Positions 34,528-42,787 of a stretch of 64,000 bases of DNA are shown here, in pieces. Numbering within the stretch: the first letter of the stretch is position 1; every line of letters begins with the position of its first letter. Source of the DNA: an uncultured Bacteroidales bacterium (lineage in GTDB: Bacteria; Bacteroidota; Bacteroidia; Bacteroidales; Bacteroidaceae). A program made the position numbers and the translations under genes. The notes below the pieces were generated by a model. It made no database searches. It saw only the letters and a list, made by a program, of their open reading frames with translations, and was not told the DNA's origin. The stretch spans positions 112,488 to 176,487 of the forward strand of contig CACYZY010000004.1 in NCBI GenBank assembly GCA_902779085.1, read 5' to 3'.

Positions 34528-35961
34528 TTATTTCCAGCTATAAGACACCACTGCCTTTGCAGGTAATTCAGCCACGAAAGCAGCAACACCATTTAAGGAT
34601 ACATTTACTTGTTGGGCTTCACCCTGATTGCTGATCACCAAGCCATAAGAACCATCTGGATTGATGAAAGCAGCATAAGTTAGTCCTTCTGCAGCTTTAT
34701 CGTTGGTAGCAATGCGATAAGCACCAGGCTTTGCTGCCACACTCATGTGGGCCATCGCATAGAAATGGGAGTTACGGGTAATGGTGGTATAGTCGGTATT
34801 GTCGATATCCACTACCCCATAGCATGTGGCACAAGCTCCTTCACCACGATGCGGACCACGATCGTTGTCAAGCATCAGGTTCCACACCACAGAGCCTCTG
34901 CACCATCCATTGACGGTAGCCAACCCCAGTTGTTCGACATCACGCAGAAGAGACTTCTCCAAGTCTCTGCCATTATTCCAAGTACCGATACTTGCCTCAC
35001 TGAACACCAACTCTTTATCTGGTGCTTCACGTTGGATGCGAAGCAATTCTGATGGTCTTCCTCCATAGTTGTGGTAAGCTGCACCAGCAAAGAACCTCGC
35101 AGCTTCAGCATCTTCGTAGATGTGCAATGGATATTGTTGCTGGTCAGGCATATCGTCGTAATTGTAATTGTGGTCAAAAGCATAAACCTTTACAGCCAAA
35201 TTAGCCTTTCGCAACGCAGGACCCAATGCCTGTTTCACAAAGGCTTGCTGTTCTTTCCAACCCATGAATAAAGAAGCTGAATTGCCTCGATTCAACGGTT
35301 CGTTCTGTGGTGTGATACAATAGATAGGCACACCAGCCTGCTGCATGGCCTGTATCCACAACACAAAATAGTGAGCATAATCCTGATAGTATGCAGGATT
35401 GAGTTGTCCCCCTGTCCACGAATCAAATGGCACTGGTTCTTCCAGACTCTTCACTTTCATCCACTTCGGACATGTCCATGGGGTACCCATAATCTTAAGG
35501 GCAGGATTAATGGCGAGTATTTCCTTCAAAGCAGGAATCACATACTTGGTTTCCTCTACTGTCAAACCGAAATGCTCAATGCCAGGTTCGTCACATAGTG
35601 TATATTCGCTCAGTGAGAAATCTGAGCAACCTATGCTCACCCTCACATAGCTGAAGCCAAACTTATCGGGAGCAAATGTTTCCTCCAAGAAAGCGTGCCT
35701 TGCTGCTGCAGGCATCAACGACAAGTTGTAGGCAGTGGAGCCTGTGATCGCAGCCCCGAATCCATCGATTTCCTGATAACGGATAGAGGGGTTGATTTGT
35801 ATTTCAGGCAACCCCGTTTTAGAGACGCCTTGTGTGGTTTGTCCCTTTGTCATGTCCAGTGTACGAGTAACGTCAGTAGCATAGCTCGTTACTTGCTGAG
35901 CCTGTACTTTTATCCCCAAAAACAGTAAACATACTACTATAAATATCAGCTTCTTATTCAT
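34528..35961 (-). CDS. GH30 family glycoside hydrolase, secreted
   Basis: 477 residues. Signal peptide (1-21, ending VQA). (beta/alpha)8 domain with YQEIDGFGAAITGSTAYNL near 60, acid/base Glu in TPQNEPLN (about 217), nucleophile Glu in LVFSEASIG (about 322), and a C-terminal beta-sandwich (about 395-477). GH30 enzymes act as beta-1,6-glucanases, glucosylceramidases, xylanases or fucosidases. The length and AFINPDGSYGLVISNQG C-terminal part resemble Bacteroidales GH30 subfamily 1/3 enzymes, possibly beta-1,6-glucanase; this is inference. It has no lipobox, so is probably periplasmic. No SusCD pair is adjacent. Confidence 0.88.
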   Translation of the reverse strand: MNKKLIFIVVCLLFLGIKVQAQQVTSYATDVTRTLDMTKGQTTQGVSKTGLPEIQINPSIRYQEIDGFGAAITGSTAYNLSLMPAAARHAFLEETFAPDKFGFSYVRVSIGCSDFSLSEYTLCDEPGIEHFGLTVEETKYVIPALKEILAINPALKIMGTPWTCPKWMKVKSLEEPVPFDSWTGGQLNPAYYQDYAHYFVLWIQAMQQAGVPIYCITPQNEPLNRGNSASLFMGWKEQQAFVKQALGPALRKANLAVKVYAFDHNYNYDDMPDQQQYPLHIYEDAEAARFFAGAAYHNYGGRPSELLRIQREAPDKELVFSEASIGTWNNGRDLEKSLLRDVEQLGLATVNGWCRGSVVWNLMLDNDRGPHRGEGACATCYGVVDIDNTDYTTITRNSHFYAMAHMSVAAKPGAYRIATNDKAAEGLTYAAFINPDGSYGLVISNQGEAQQVNVSLNGVAAFVAELPAKAVVSYSWK

Positions 35962-35990
35962 AACTTGTTAAATGATTGATTTAATAAAGA

Positions 35991-36016
35991 AAGCTCCTCA
36001 CTTGAAGGAGGAGCTT
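35991..36016 (-). terminator. Terminator after the DUF6379 gene
   Basis: AAGCTCCTC (35991-35999) and GAGGAGCTT (36008-36016) form a perfect 9-bp stem; on the minus strand TCTTTATT follows. It separates the deglycosidase-like pair from GH30, although no clear promoter is seen before GH30, so partial read-through is possible. Confidence 0.7.
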
Positions 36017-36040
36017 CCTAAGATTTACGTCACTTTTCGC

Positions 36041-36481
36041 CTATACAATAATCAGTCGGCGAGTGTTGTGAATATGTCCGAATTCCACCAGATAAACGGT
36101 CTCTGGTTTATCAGGCTGCATCAGTTCTTCCATGATAGGTGGCATGTATGAGTGCGTGCAGGCATAGCTGTACTTCAGGTCATGATAGCCCTGTTTCAAG
36201 CCACCAGGTTTATCCACAACCAGAGTAACCAGCTCCAATGGATTCCAGTGCACATTACCAGCCTTCAGCATTTCCTGCCAAGTATAGTCAGAACCATTCA
36301 AGCGCCACAGGATATGGTCTTTGGTAATTTCCTCACCATCGACAACGATAGAGCCCACCTTTACCTGGCTCAAGAAAACGCCTCTGTAATAAGGCAGACG
36401 AATTTTCACCTGGAAGCCAGTAACCTTGCCCCCCTCAGTGATATTCCTAAATCCTACAGATTGTATTACTTGTTTTTCCAT
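36041..36481 (-). CDS. DUF6379 / C-glycoside deglycosidase beta-subunit-like protein
   Basis: 146 residues from ATG 36481, which has a Shine-Dalgarno-like GGAGGA 8 bases upstream (unusual here and decisive against the 36505 start). The pattern GFQVKIRLPYYRGVFLSQV, VDGEEI, then VDKPGGLKQGYHDLKY and HSYMPP matches DUF6379, the small beta-sandwich subunit of C-glycoside deglycosidases such as DgpB and DfgB. In those enzymes it pairs with a TIM-barrel alpha subunit, which is exactly the gene 16 bases upstream. No signal peptide is visible although the partner has a Tat signal. Function by homology and context; not shown. Confidence 0.78.
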   Translation of the reverse strand: MEKQVIQSVGFRNITEGGKVTGFQVKIRLPYYRGVFLSQVKVGSIVVDGEEITKDHILWRLNGSDYTWQEMLKAGNVHWNPLELVTLVVDKPGGLKQGYHDLKYSYACTHSYMPPIMEELMQPDKPETVYLVEFGHIHNTRRLIIV

Positions 36482-36497
36482 ACTGTTTCCTCCTTCA

Positions 36498-37487
36498 TTA
36501 ATCACCCAAAATTCTCTTCATCATGATGTGCTGCTTGCGCAGTGTCTGACCTACCTCATAGCCCTGGTCGTACTTGTCGCTACCCTCATACTCGCTGAGC
36601 AGATAGCCGTTCCAGTTGTGGTCAATCATGATCTTCAACACTTCTTCGTATGGAATCTCTGTCTCTTTAAAGTCGTCGCTCATATGGAACAACTTAGCGT
36701 GACAGCAATAGATGTAAGGCAGCAATGGAATAATATCCTCTGGCTTGCTGTAATGAGCAGTCTGTCCTGGAGTTTCACGACCACGAGTAGTACGGAACAC
36801 GCTGAAGTCGATATTCAGACCGAAGTTCTTGGTACCCGTCTTCTTGATGAAATCAACATAATCGTTGATAAATCCCTCCGTCAAGCTCGATGGAGTATGT
36901 ATTTCAGGCAACATCACCAAGCCTAAGCGCTCAGCTAGTGGCAATGCCTTGATGATGATATCCTGCCAGTTGTCAATAGGAGCCAAGTCACCGTCTTTCA
37001 CCGTCATCTTGGTACGCAGGAACTTAAAGCCCAGACGATGAGCCAGATGCAAGTCACGGCTCAGGAACTCAACTGCCTCATCAACATTCAGCAAACGGTC
37101 CTGATACAAACGGCAATCCAACCAATGACCATACTCTACTGGCTCGATGTCATACTTACGGCACAACGCCCACCAGTTGTTGATCCACTCCTCAGTAGGA
37201 TAAGGATAGTTGGCGATGTGTGCATTGGCCAGAATCTCGATGCCATGAGCACCCATGTCGCATACGTCTTCAAAACAATCTTCAAGGTTTTTCTCGAAAC
37301 CGAACTCAGCTGAATAGCTGTAGAATGAAACTCCTCTCTTAGGACCTTTGCGCTCAGCAGGAGCTGCTTCAGAAGCCTTCACCTCATCCACAGAAGCTGC
37401 CTTCATTGACCCAGGCAAAACGCTTGCCACAGCCACAGCAGAAGCTCCGCGCAGGAAATTTCTTCGTGAAATGTGATTTTCTTTCAT
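36498..37487 (-). CDS. Tat-exported TIM-barrel isomerase/epimerase-like protein, likely C-glycoside deglycosidase alpha-like
   Basis: 329 residues. Twin-arginine signal [20 protein letters not shown] (residues 8-27). The rest is an AP-endonuclease-2/sugar-phosphate-isomerase barrel. Candidate divalent-metal ligands lie on successive strands: Glu in LPEIHTPS, Asp in LNIDFSVF, His in CCHAKLFHM and Glu in LLSEYEGSD, the Glu-Asp-His-Glu set used by C-glycoside deglycosidase alpha subunits. The DUF6379 partner lies directly downstream. Those enzymes cleave the C-C bond of 3-oxo-C-glucosides; an oxidoreductase needed to make the 3-oxo form is not found in the window. It could instead be a 3-keto-sugar isomerase or lyase. 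Confidence 0.78.
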   Translation of the reverse strand: MKENHISRRNFLRGASAVAVASVLPGSMKAASVDEVKASEAAPAERKGPKRGVSFYSYSAEFGFEKNLEDCFEDVCDMGAHGIEILANAHIANYPYPTEEWINNWWALCRKYDIEPVEYGHWLDCRLYQDRLLNVDEAVEFLSRDLHLAHRLGFKFLRTKMTVKDGDLAPIDNWQDIIIKALPLAERLGLVMLPEIHTPSSLTEGFINDYVDFIKKTGTKNFGLNIDFSVFRTTRGRETPGQTAHYSKPEDIIPLLPYIYCCHAKLFHMSDDFKETEIPYEEVLKIMIDHNWNGYLLSEYEGSDKYDQGYEVGQTLRKQHIMMKRILGD

Positions 37488-37520
37488 GTCAATCTTTTCA
37501 TTAATTTAAGGTTAATACTG

Positions 37521-37528
37521 CAAATATA
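37521..37528 (-). promoter_or_regulatory. -7 box for the deglycosidase-like pair
   Basis: Minus-strand TATATTTG, 33 bases before the ATG at 37487; no good -33 box. Confidence 0.5.
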
Positions 37529-37573
37529 GGGCTTTATTTTTAAAATAAGTGAAAAAGCAATGAATTATTAGAG

Positions 37574-37600
37574 TTTGTAAAACAAAAATAGTTACATTTG
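37574..37600 (+). promoter_or_regulatory. Probable promoter of the GT2 gene
   Basis: -7 TACATTTG (37593-37600), 24 bases before the ATG; a TTTG at 37574-37577 is 15 bases upstream, shorter than the ideal 19, so only the -7 box is well supported. Confidence 0.5.
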
Positions 37601-37624
37601 TGACATATAAAACAAAATAACAAC

Positions 37625-38356
37625 ATGCATTTAGGAAGCGACAGTTTAGTAATTATTCCCACTTACAACGAGTGCGAGAATATTGAGAAGATTATCCGTG
37701 CAGTGTTTGCACTGGAACACGACTTTCACATTTTGGTAGTAGAAGACAACTCACCAGACGGCACAGCTGCTATTGTAAAGCGCATGCAGGAAGAGTTTCC
37801 TGAGCGCCTGTACATGATTGAGCGCACAGGGAAATTAGGCCTTGGTACGGCCTATATTGCAGGTTTCAAGTGGGCGCTCGAACAAGACTATGACTATATC
37901 TTCGAGATGGATGCCGACTTCAGTCACAACCCCCTCGACCTACCCCGTCTCTATAATGCTTGCGCCAAGGAAGGAGCAGATGTAGCCATCGGCTCTCGCT
38001 ATGTGTCTGGTGTGAATGTGGTAGATTGGCCTATGAGCCGTATTCTGATGAGCTATGGGGCCTCAAAGTATGTCAGACTGATTACAGGTATCCCAGTGCA
38101 CGATACAACGGCAGGATTCGTTTGCTACCGTAAGGAAGTGTTGCAGATGATTGAACTCGACAACATCCGTTTCAAGGGCTATGCCTTCCAGATAGAGATG
38201 AAGTTTACTGCTTGGCAACTGGGCTTCCTCATCAAGGAAGTGCCCGTCATCTTTGTCAACCGCAAAGAGGGTACCTCCAAAATGAACAGCAGTATTTTCG
38301 GTGAGGCCATGTTTGGTGTCATCCGTCTGAAGTGGGATTCAATGTTCAAGAAATGA
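37625..38356 (+). CDS. Polyprenol monophosphomannose synthase-like GT2 glycosyltransferase
   Basis: 243 residues. GT-A fold with IIPTYNECENIEKII (1-30), VVEDNSPDGT (about 39), the DxD-like catalytic MDADFSHNP (about 95) and IGSRYVSGVNVVDWP (about 121), followed by the DPM1-type FKGYAFQIEMKFTAW region. Without a membrane anchor it resembles the catalytic-only dolichol-phosphate mannose synthases used in Bacteroidetes protein O-glycosylation. Likely transfers mannose from GDP-mannose to a polyprenol phosphate. Its stop overlaps the pyrC start by 4 bases (ATGA). Confidence 0.9.
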   Translation: MHLGSDSLVIIPTYNECENIEKIIRAVFALEHDFHILVVEDNSPDGTAAIVKRMQEEFPERLYMIERTGKLGLGTAYIAGFKWALEQDYDYIFEMDADFSHNPLDLPRLYNACAKEGADVAIGSRYVSGVNVVDWPMSRILMSYGASKYVRLITGIPVHDTTAGFVCYRKEVLQMIELDNIRFKGYAFQIEMKFTAWQLGFLIKEVPVIFVNRKEGTSKMNSSIFGEAMFGVIRLKWDSMFKK

Positions 38357-39690
38357 GCAGAACACTCATACATAACGTCACCATCGTCAATGAGGGCAAG
38401 CAGTTCAAGGGTGCTGTCATCATTGAGAATGAGCGTATTACGTCCATTGTAGAAGGACAGGTCTTCAACATAGAAGATTTCGAGACAGTGATCAACGGCG
38501 AAGGATGCTACCTGTTGCCTGGTGTCATCGACGAACATGTGCATTTTCGGGATCCAGGTTTGACACACAAGGCAGACATCACCTCTGAGAGCCGTGCAGC
38601 CGTTGCAGGGGGTGTGACCTCTGTGATGGATATGCCGAACACCAATCCGCAGACCACCACCATCGAGGCTTGGGAAGCGAAGATGGACAACTTTGCCCAA
38701 CATAGCTTAGCAAACTACAGTTGTTATTTCGGAGCTACCAACAGCAACTACGACTTGTTCGACAAGTTGGACAAGCATCGTGTGCCTGGCATCAAGCTCT
38801 TTATGGGCTCCAGTACGGGCAACATGCTGGTAGACAGGATAGAGAGCCTCCGCCATATCTTTGGGGGTACTGATTTGTTGATCATGGCGCATTGCGAAGA
38901 CCAGCACATCATTAGCGAGAACACAGCCAAATATAGAGGGGAAGATGGTGATGCTCCCATTGAACTGCATCCCGTCATTCGTTCCGAAGAAGCTTGCTGG
39001 CTCTCGTCCAAGTTGGCTGTTGAACTGGCACAGGAGACTGGTGCCCGTCTGCACATCGCCCATATTTCTACGGCTCGCGAGTTGGCTTTGCTCTCCAATG
39101 AGTCTATAGACCAGAAGCGCATCACAGGTGAAGTATGCATTTCACACTTGATGTTTAACGATACTGACTATCAGTCTTTTGGCGCGAAGATAAAATGCAA
39201 CCCTGCCGTAAAGACCATAGCCGACCAGCAAGCCTTGCAAATGGCCCTGCAAAGCAACCTGCTCGACACAGTAGCCACTGACCATGCACCCCACTTGCTT
39301 TCCGAAAAACAAGGTGGGGCCCTGAAGGCTATGTCAGGCATGCCCACCATCCAGTTCTCGTTGAACTGCATGTTGGAGTTGGTGGACAAGGACGTCATCA
39401 GCATCGAGACACTGGTGCAGAAGATGTGCCACAACCCTGCCCTGCTCTACCACATCGAGCAGCGAGGATTCATCCGTCCTGGCTATCAGGCCGACCTCGT
39501 CTTGGTGCGCCCCAACAGCCCTTGGACCGTTAATCCTGACATCTTGCAAAGCAAATGTGGATGGAGCCCATTGGAGGGTCACCAGTTTAACTGGCAAGTT
39601 GAACAAACATTTGTCAATGGCAATCTGGCATTTGCTAACGGCAAGATAGTGGAGGGAATAAAAAAAGGACAAGAGCTGAAATTTAAATAA
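38353..39690 (+). CDS. pyrC: Dihydroorotase (class I, amidohydrolase family)
   Basis: 445 residues from ATG 38353 (MSRTLIHNV). Metal ligands HVHFRDPG (about 56), substrate/metal segments DMPNTNPQT (about 93), the carboxylated-Lys position in GIKLFMGSSTGN (about 147), His in LHIAHIST (about 225) and the terminal DHAPH (about 310) are all present. Converts carbamoyl-aspartate to dihydroorotate in pyrimidine synthesis. It is translationally coupled to the upstream GT2 gene, an arrangement I recall from Bacteroidales. The 64-bp repeat copy 2 begins 14 bases after its stop. Confidence 0.95.
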   Translation: MSRTLIHNVTIVNEGKQFKGAVIIENERITSIVEGQVFNIEDFETVINGEGCYLLPGVIDEHVHFRDPGLTHKADITSESRAAVAGGVTSVMDMPNTNPQTTTIEAWEAKMDNFAQHSLANYSCYFGATNSNYDLFDKLDKHRVPGIKLFMGSSTGNMLVDRIESLRHIFGGTDLLIMAHCEDQHIISENTAKYRGEDGDAPIELHPVIRSEEACWLSSKLAVELAQETGARLHIAHISTARELALLSNESIDQKRITGEVCISHLMFNDTDYQSFGAKIKCNPAVKTIADQQALQMALQSNLLDTVATDHAPHLLSEKQGGALKAMSGMPTIQFSLNCMLELVDKDVISIETLVQKMCHNPALLYHIEQRGFIRPGYQADLVLVRPNSPWTVNPDILQSKCGWSPLEGHQFNWQVEQTFVNGNLAFANGKIVEGIKKGQELKFK

Positions 39691-39704
39691 CCAATATTAA
39701 TAAT

Positions 39705-39768
39705 GACTTTTTGAAGTAGCAAGCGTAGAGCTAATCTAGCTTGAACTTTGCCGAGTCGCAACAGAATT
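39705..39768 (+). repeat. 64-bp intercistronic repeat, copy 2
   Basis: From GACTTTTTGAAGTAGCAAG to GCCGAGTCGCAACAGAATT; 52 of 64 positions equal copy 1 at 15304-15367, ungapped and in the same orientation. It ends 44 bases before the next ATG (39813). Confidence 0.85.
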
Positions 39769-39812
39769 TGGCGAAAAGCAAAATAAGAAATAAGAATTAA
39801 AATCTAAATACT

Positions 39813-40667
39813 ATGAGGATTAACAGACGATCATTTATCAAGACAGGCTTGGCAGGTGGTGCTGCTTTGGCCATGGGTGGTTGCGCCCCAGCTGCCCCCA
39901 AAGAGGAAGCAGCTCCCAAGACCACAGCTGCCGACAACAAGTTCCACCTCAGTTGTGCAGACTGGACATTCCATCTGTTTGACATCGACACAGCCCTCCA
40001 GACCTTGCAGAAGTGCGATATCCACTACCTCTGCATCAAGGACTTCCACTTGCCACTGGATGCTACTGACGAACAGATCAAGGCGTTCCACGCAAAGTGT
40101 GCAGAATATGGCGTTACAGGCTATGGTGTAGGTCCTATCTACCAGAATACCGAGGAAGAGGTGGACAAAGCCTTTGCCTATGCTCGCAGAGTAGGTGCTA
40201 AGGTCATGTTGTCAGTGCCTCCCTACGAGCTGTTGCCTTACGTAGATAAGAAAATCAAGGAATATCCCGAGATCAAATATGCCATCCACCTGCATGGACC
40301 AGACCTGGATGTTTATCAGGATGCCACCGTTATCTGGGACAAGGTGAAGGACCTCGACCCCAACATCGGTATGTGCCTGGATATTGGTCACGATTTCCGC
40401 AATGGTGCCGACCCTGTGGCTGACCTCGAGAAATACCATACTCGTGTATTCGATATGCATATCAAGGACGAGACCGACAACTCGAAAGAGGGCAAGTGCA
40501 TCGAGATGGGACGAGGCAAGATTGACTTCCCAGCTTTCGTGCGCATGATGCGTCAGGTAGGCTACGACGGCATGTGCAGCCTTGAGTATGAGAAGGATAT
40601 GGACAATCCGTTCATCGGCATCGCTGAGTCCTACGGCTATATGAAGGCCGTTTGTGAACTGGCATAA
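39813..40667 (+). CDS. Exported TIM-barrel sugar isomerase/epimerase-like lipoprotein
   Basis: 284 residues. The N-terminus carries both a twin-arginine motif (NRRSFIKTG, residues 4-12) and a lipobox AMGGC (Cys about 24), so it is probably a Tat-exported lipoprotein with an Ala/Pro/Lys linker (25-40). The mature part is an AP-endonuclease-2-type barrel with candidate metal ligands in AIHLHGPD, CLDIGHD, FDMHIKDE and SLEYEKD. The substrate is unknown; periplasmic 3-keto-sugar processing is one possibility. Compare the related gene at 36498. It follows repeat copy 2 and precedes the MetH-activation gene by 18 bases. Confidence 0.82.
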   Translation: MRINRRSFIKTGLAGGAALAMGGCAPAAPKEEAAPKTTAADNKFHLSCADWTFHLFDIDTALQTLQKCDIHYLCIKDFHLPLDATDEQIKAFHAKCAEYGVTGYGVGPIYQNTEEEVDKAFAYARRVGAKVMLSVPPYELLPYVDKKIKEYPEIKYAIHLHGPDLDVYQDATVIWDKVKDLDPNIGMCLDIGHDFRNGADPVADLEKYHTRVFDMHIKDETDNSKEGKCIEMGRGKIDFPAFVRMMRQVGYDGMCSLEYEKDMDNPFIGIAESYGYMKAVCELA

Positions 40668-40685
40668 AGACAGCAAGATTGAGAA

Positions 40686-41582
40686 GTGGATAATTTTCAA
40701 TCACCAACCATCAACTATCAATTAAGCGAAGTCGCTGACTTCGTGAACTGGATTTATTTCTTCCACGCGTGGGGTTTTGCCCCACGCTTTTCCACTATTG
40801 CCCAAGTGCATGCATGCCCAGGGTGCGAAGCCTCGTGGCTCAACGGCTTTGAGCCCCAAGAACAGCCCAAGGCACGTGAAGCCCTCAAACTCATCCAGGA
40901 TGCCCGTAGGCTGTTGGGCGAGTTGGATGGACAACTCACTTGTCGATGTGCCTTCCAGCTCTTTGAGGCCAATGCTTCAGGCGACAACCTGCTCATCAAC
41001 GGCACCCTGTTCCCCTTGCTGCGCCAACAACAAACCCCTCAAGGGCAACCTTGTCTCTGTCTCAGCGACTTCGTCAGACCCGTTGAGATGGGCGAACCAG
41101 ACAAAGTAGGCGTTTTTGCCGCATCCATCGACGATACGGCCTTATTAGAGACAGACGATGCCTACCGCAAGCTGTTGGTGCAGACCCTGTGCGACAGACT
41201 GGTAGAAGCCTCTGTCGAGAAACTTCATCTCTATGTCAGGAAAGAAGCGTGGGGCTATGCACCAGACGAGCACCTCAGCATCGCCGACCTCCATTTGGAG
41301 AAGTTCCAGGGCATTCGTCCAGCAGTGGGCTACCCTTCCCTACCTGACCAGTCAGTCAACTTCATCATCGACCAACTGATCGGCCTCAGTCAGATAGGCA
41401 TCACCCTCACCGAGAATGGCGCCATGCATCCCCACGCCTCCGTAAGCGGACTGATGCTGGCCCATCCACAAGCCCGATACTTCAGTGTGGGAAAGATTGG
41501 CGAGGACCAACTCATTGATTATTCACAACGACGGGGACTCCCCACAGACACCATGCGGAAGTTCCTTTCAGCCAACCTATAA
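40686..41582 (+). CDS. Free-standing MetH activation-domain protein
   Basis: 298 residues, GTG start at 40686 (an in-frame GTG at 40743 is the alternative). The protein matches only the C-terminal reactivation domain of B12-dependent methionine synthase. The N-terminal part reads LSEVADFVNWIYFFHAWGF, and the S-adenosylmethionine/cobalamin part reads IRPAVGYPSLPDQS and later LTENGAMHPHASVSGLMLAHP and YSQRRGL. The homocysteine, folate and cobalamin domains are absent. In MetH this domain binds SAM for reductive methylation of inactive cobalamin, so this protein could reactivate a separate corrinoid methyltransferase in trans. Extra Cys residues (HACPGCEA) are present. Confidence 0.85.
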   Translation: MDNFQSPTINYQLSEVADFVNWIYFFHAWGFAPRFSTIAQVHACPGCEASWLNGFEPQEQPKAREALKLIQDARRLLGELDGQLTCRCAFQLFEANASGDNLLINGTLFPLLRQQQTPQGQPCLCLSDFVRPVEMGEPDKVGVFAASIDDTALLETDDAYRKLLVQTLCDRLVEASVEKLHLYVRKEAWGYAPDEHLSIADLHLEKFQGIRPAVGYPSLPDQSVNFIIDQLIGLSQIGITLTENGAMHPHASVSGLMLAHPQARYFSVGKIGEDQLIDYSQRRGLPTDTMRKFLSANL

Positions 41583-41586
41583 GACT

Positions 41587-42756
41587 ATGTTACAACGTTT
41601 TGCATTCATATTCGTACTCCTGCTTCTGGTGCCAGATGCCTATATCTACTGGCACTACATCAAGAAGTGGGCTAAAGACAAAAAAGTCAAGCTCCTCTGG
41701 TGGCTCCCCTCTGTCCTGCTCATCATAGGATTCATCGCTGCCAGGTATATCGGCACAGACAACCCCATGTCCGATCGTCAGGGCATCATCGCCTGGCTCG
41801 GCATCCTGATCCTCTGCATCGGTGTGCCCAAGCTCATCTTCATGCTGGTAGACCTGATAGGCCGATTGCTGCACGCCATCATCAAGCCCATTTCTGTACG
41901 ATGGTTCGCCTGGCTGGGCACCATACTGGCCATATGCTTCTTCTGTGTGGCCTTCTACGGCAGCACACTTGGCCTCAGTCATTTTCAAGTAAAACAAGTA
42001 ACCTACACCTCCTCACGCCTGCCTGCAGCCTTCGACGGCTATCGCATCGTGCAGATATCCGATATCCACTCGGGCAGTTTCCATCAGCGTCCAGGCATTG
42101 TGAAGAAGATGGTCGAGCTGACCAATGCCCAGCAAGGAGACATGATTGTCTTCACAGGCGACTTGGTCAACCAGCGATCTGTTGAGGTCGATGAGTTCAC
42201 CGATGTACTCAGTCAGTTGCATGCCCCCGATGGTGTTTATTCCATCTTGGGCAACCACGATTACGGCAATTATTACCGTTGGGCAAAGCCCGAAGATGAG
42301 GAATTGAACCAAGAACATTTGGAAAAGCAACAGTTTAATATGGGTTGGAAATTCCTTAAAAACCAACATGATATCATTTACAGAAATAACGATAGTATTG
42401 CCATTATCGGTGTGGAGAACGAGGGCAAACCACCCTTCCAGGAATATGCCGACCTGCCCAAAGCCAAGCAAGGCACAGAGGGCATGTTCCGCATCCTGTT
42501 GAGCCACGACCCCACCCATTGGCGCAAGGAAGTGTTGCCCACCACCGACATCGACCTCATGCTGGCTGGCCACACCCACGGCGCCCAGTTCATGCTCTTC
42601 GGCTGGTCACCCGCCTCATGGGCCTATGACGAATGGGGAGGTATGTACTACGAAGGCACACAAGGCCTGTACGTCAATGTGGGCATAGGCTACGTAGGCC
42701 TGCCCTTCCGTTTTGGTGCTTGGCCCGAGGTAACTGTCATCACCCTGCGTCGATAA
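41587..42756 (+). CDS. Membrane-anchored metallophosphoesterase
   Basis: 389 residues from ATG 41587; the longer frame from 41485 overlaps the upstream gene and is rejected. Four TM helices (about 1-150) are followed by a calcineurin-type domain. It has QISDIHSGSF (Asp-x-His, about 191), FTGDLVN (about 223), LGNHDYG (about 250), and later LLSHDP and AGHTHGAQF ligands. This is the YkuE/YaeI-like architecture; such enzymes act on phospholipids or lipid-A precursors at the inner membrane, but the substrate is not shown. Four bases after the MetH-activation gene. Confidence 0.88.
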   Translation: MLQRFAFIFVLLLLVPDAYIYWHYIKKWAKDKKVKLLWWLPSVLLIIGFIAARYIGTDNPMSDRQGIIAWLGILILCIGVPKLIFMLVDLIGRLLHAIIKPISVRWFAWLGTILAICFFCVAFYGSTLGLSHFQVKQVTYTSSRLPAAFDGYRIVQISDIHSGSFHQRPGIVKKMVELTNAQQGDMIVFTGDLVNQRSVEVDEFTDVLSQLHAPDGVYSILGNHDYGNYYRWAKPEDEELNQEHLEKQQFNMGWKFLKNQHDIIYRNNDSIAIIGVENEGKPPFQEYADLPKAKQGTEGMFRILLSHDPTHWRKEVLPTTDIDLMLAGHTHGAQFMLFGWSPASWAYDEWGGMYYEGTQGLYVNVGIGYVGLPFRFGAWPEVTVITLRR

Positions 42757-42787
42757 AATGATTTGAAAATAATAAAACCAGATAACC

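Noticed and set aside
41485-41586. Longer start for the metallophosphoesterase
   Set aside because: Overlaps the MetH-activation gene; the TM helix begins right after the ATG at 41587.
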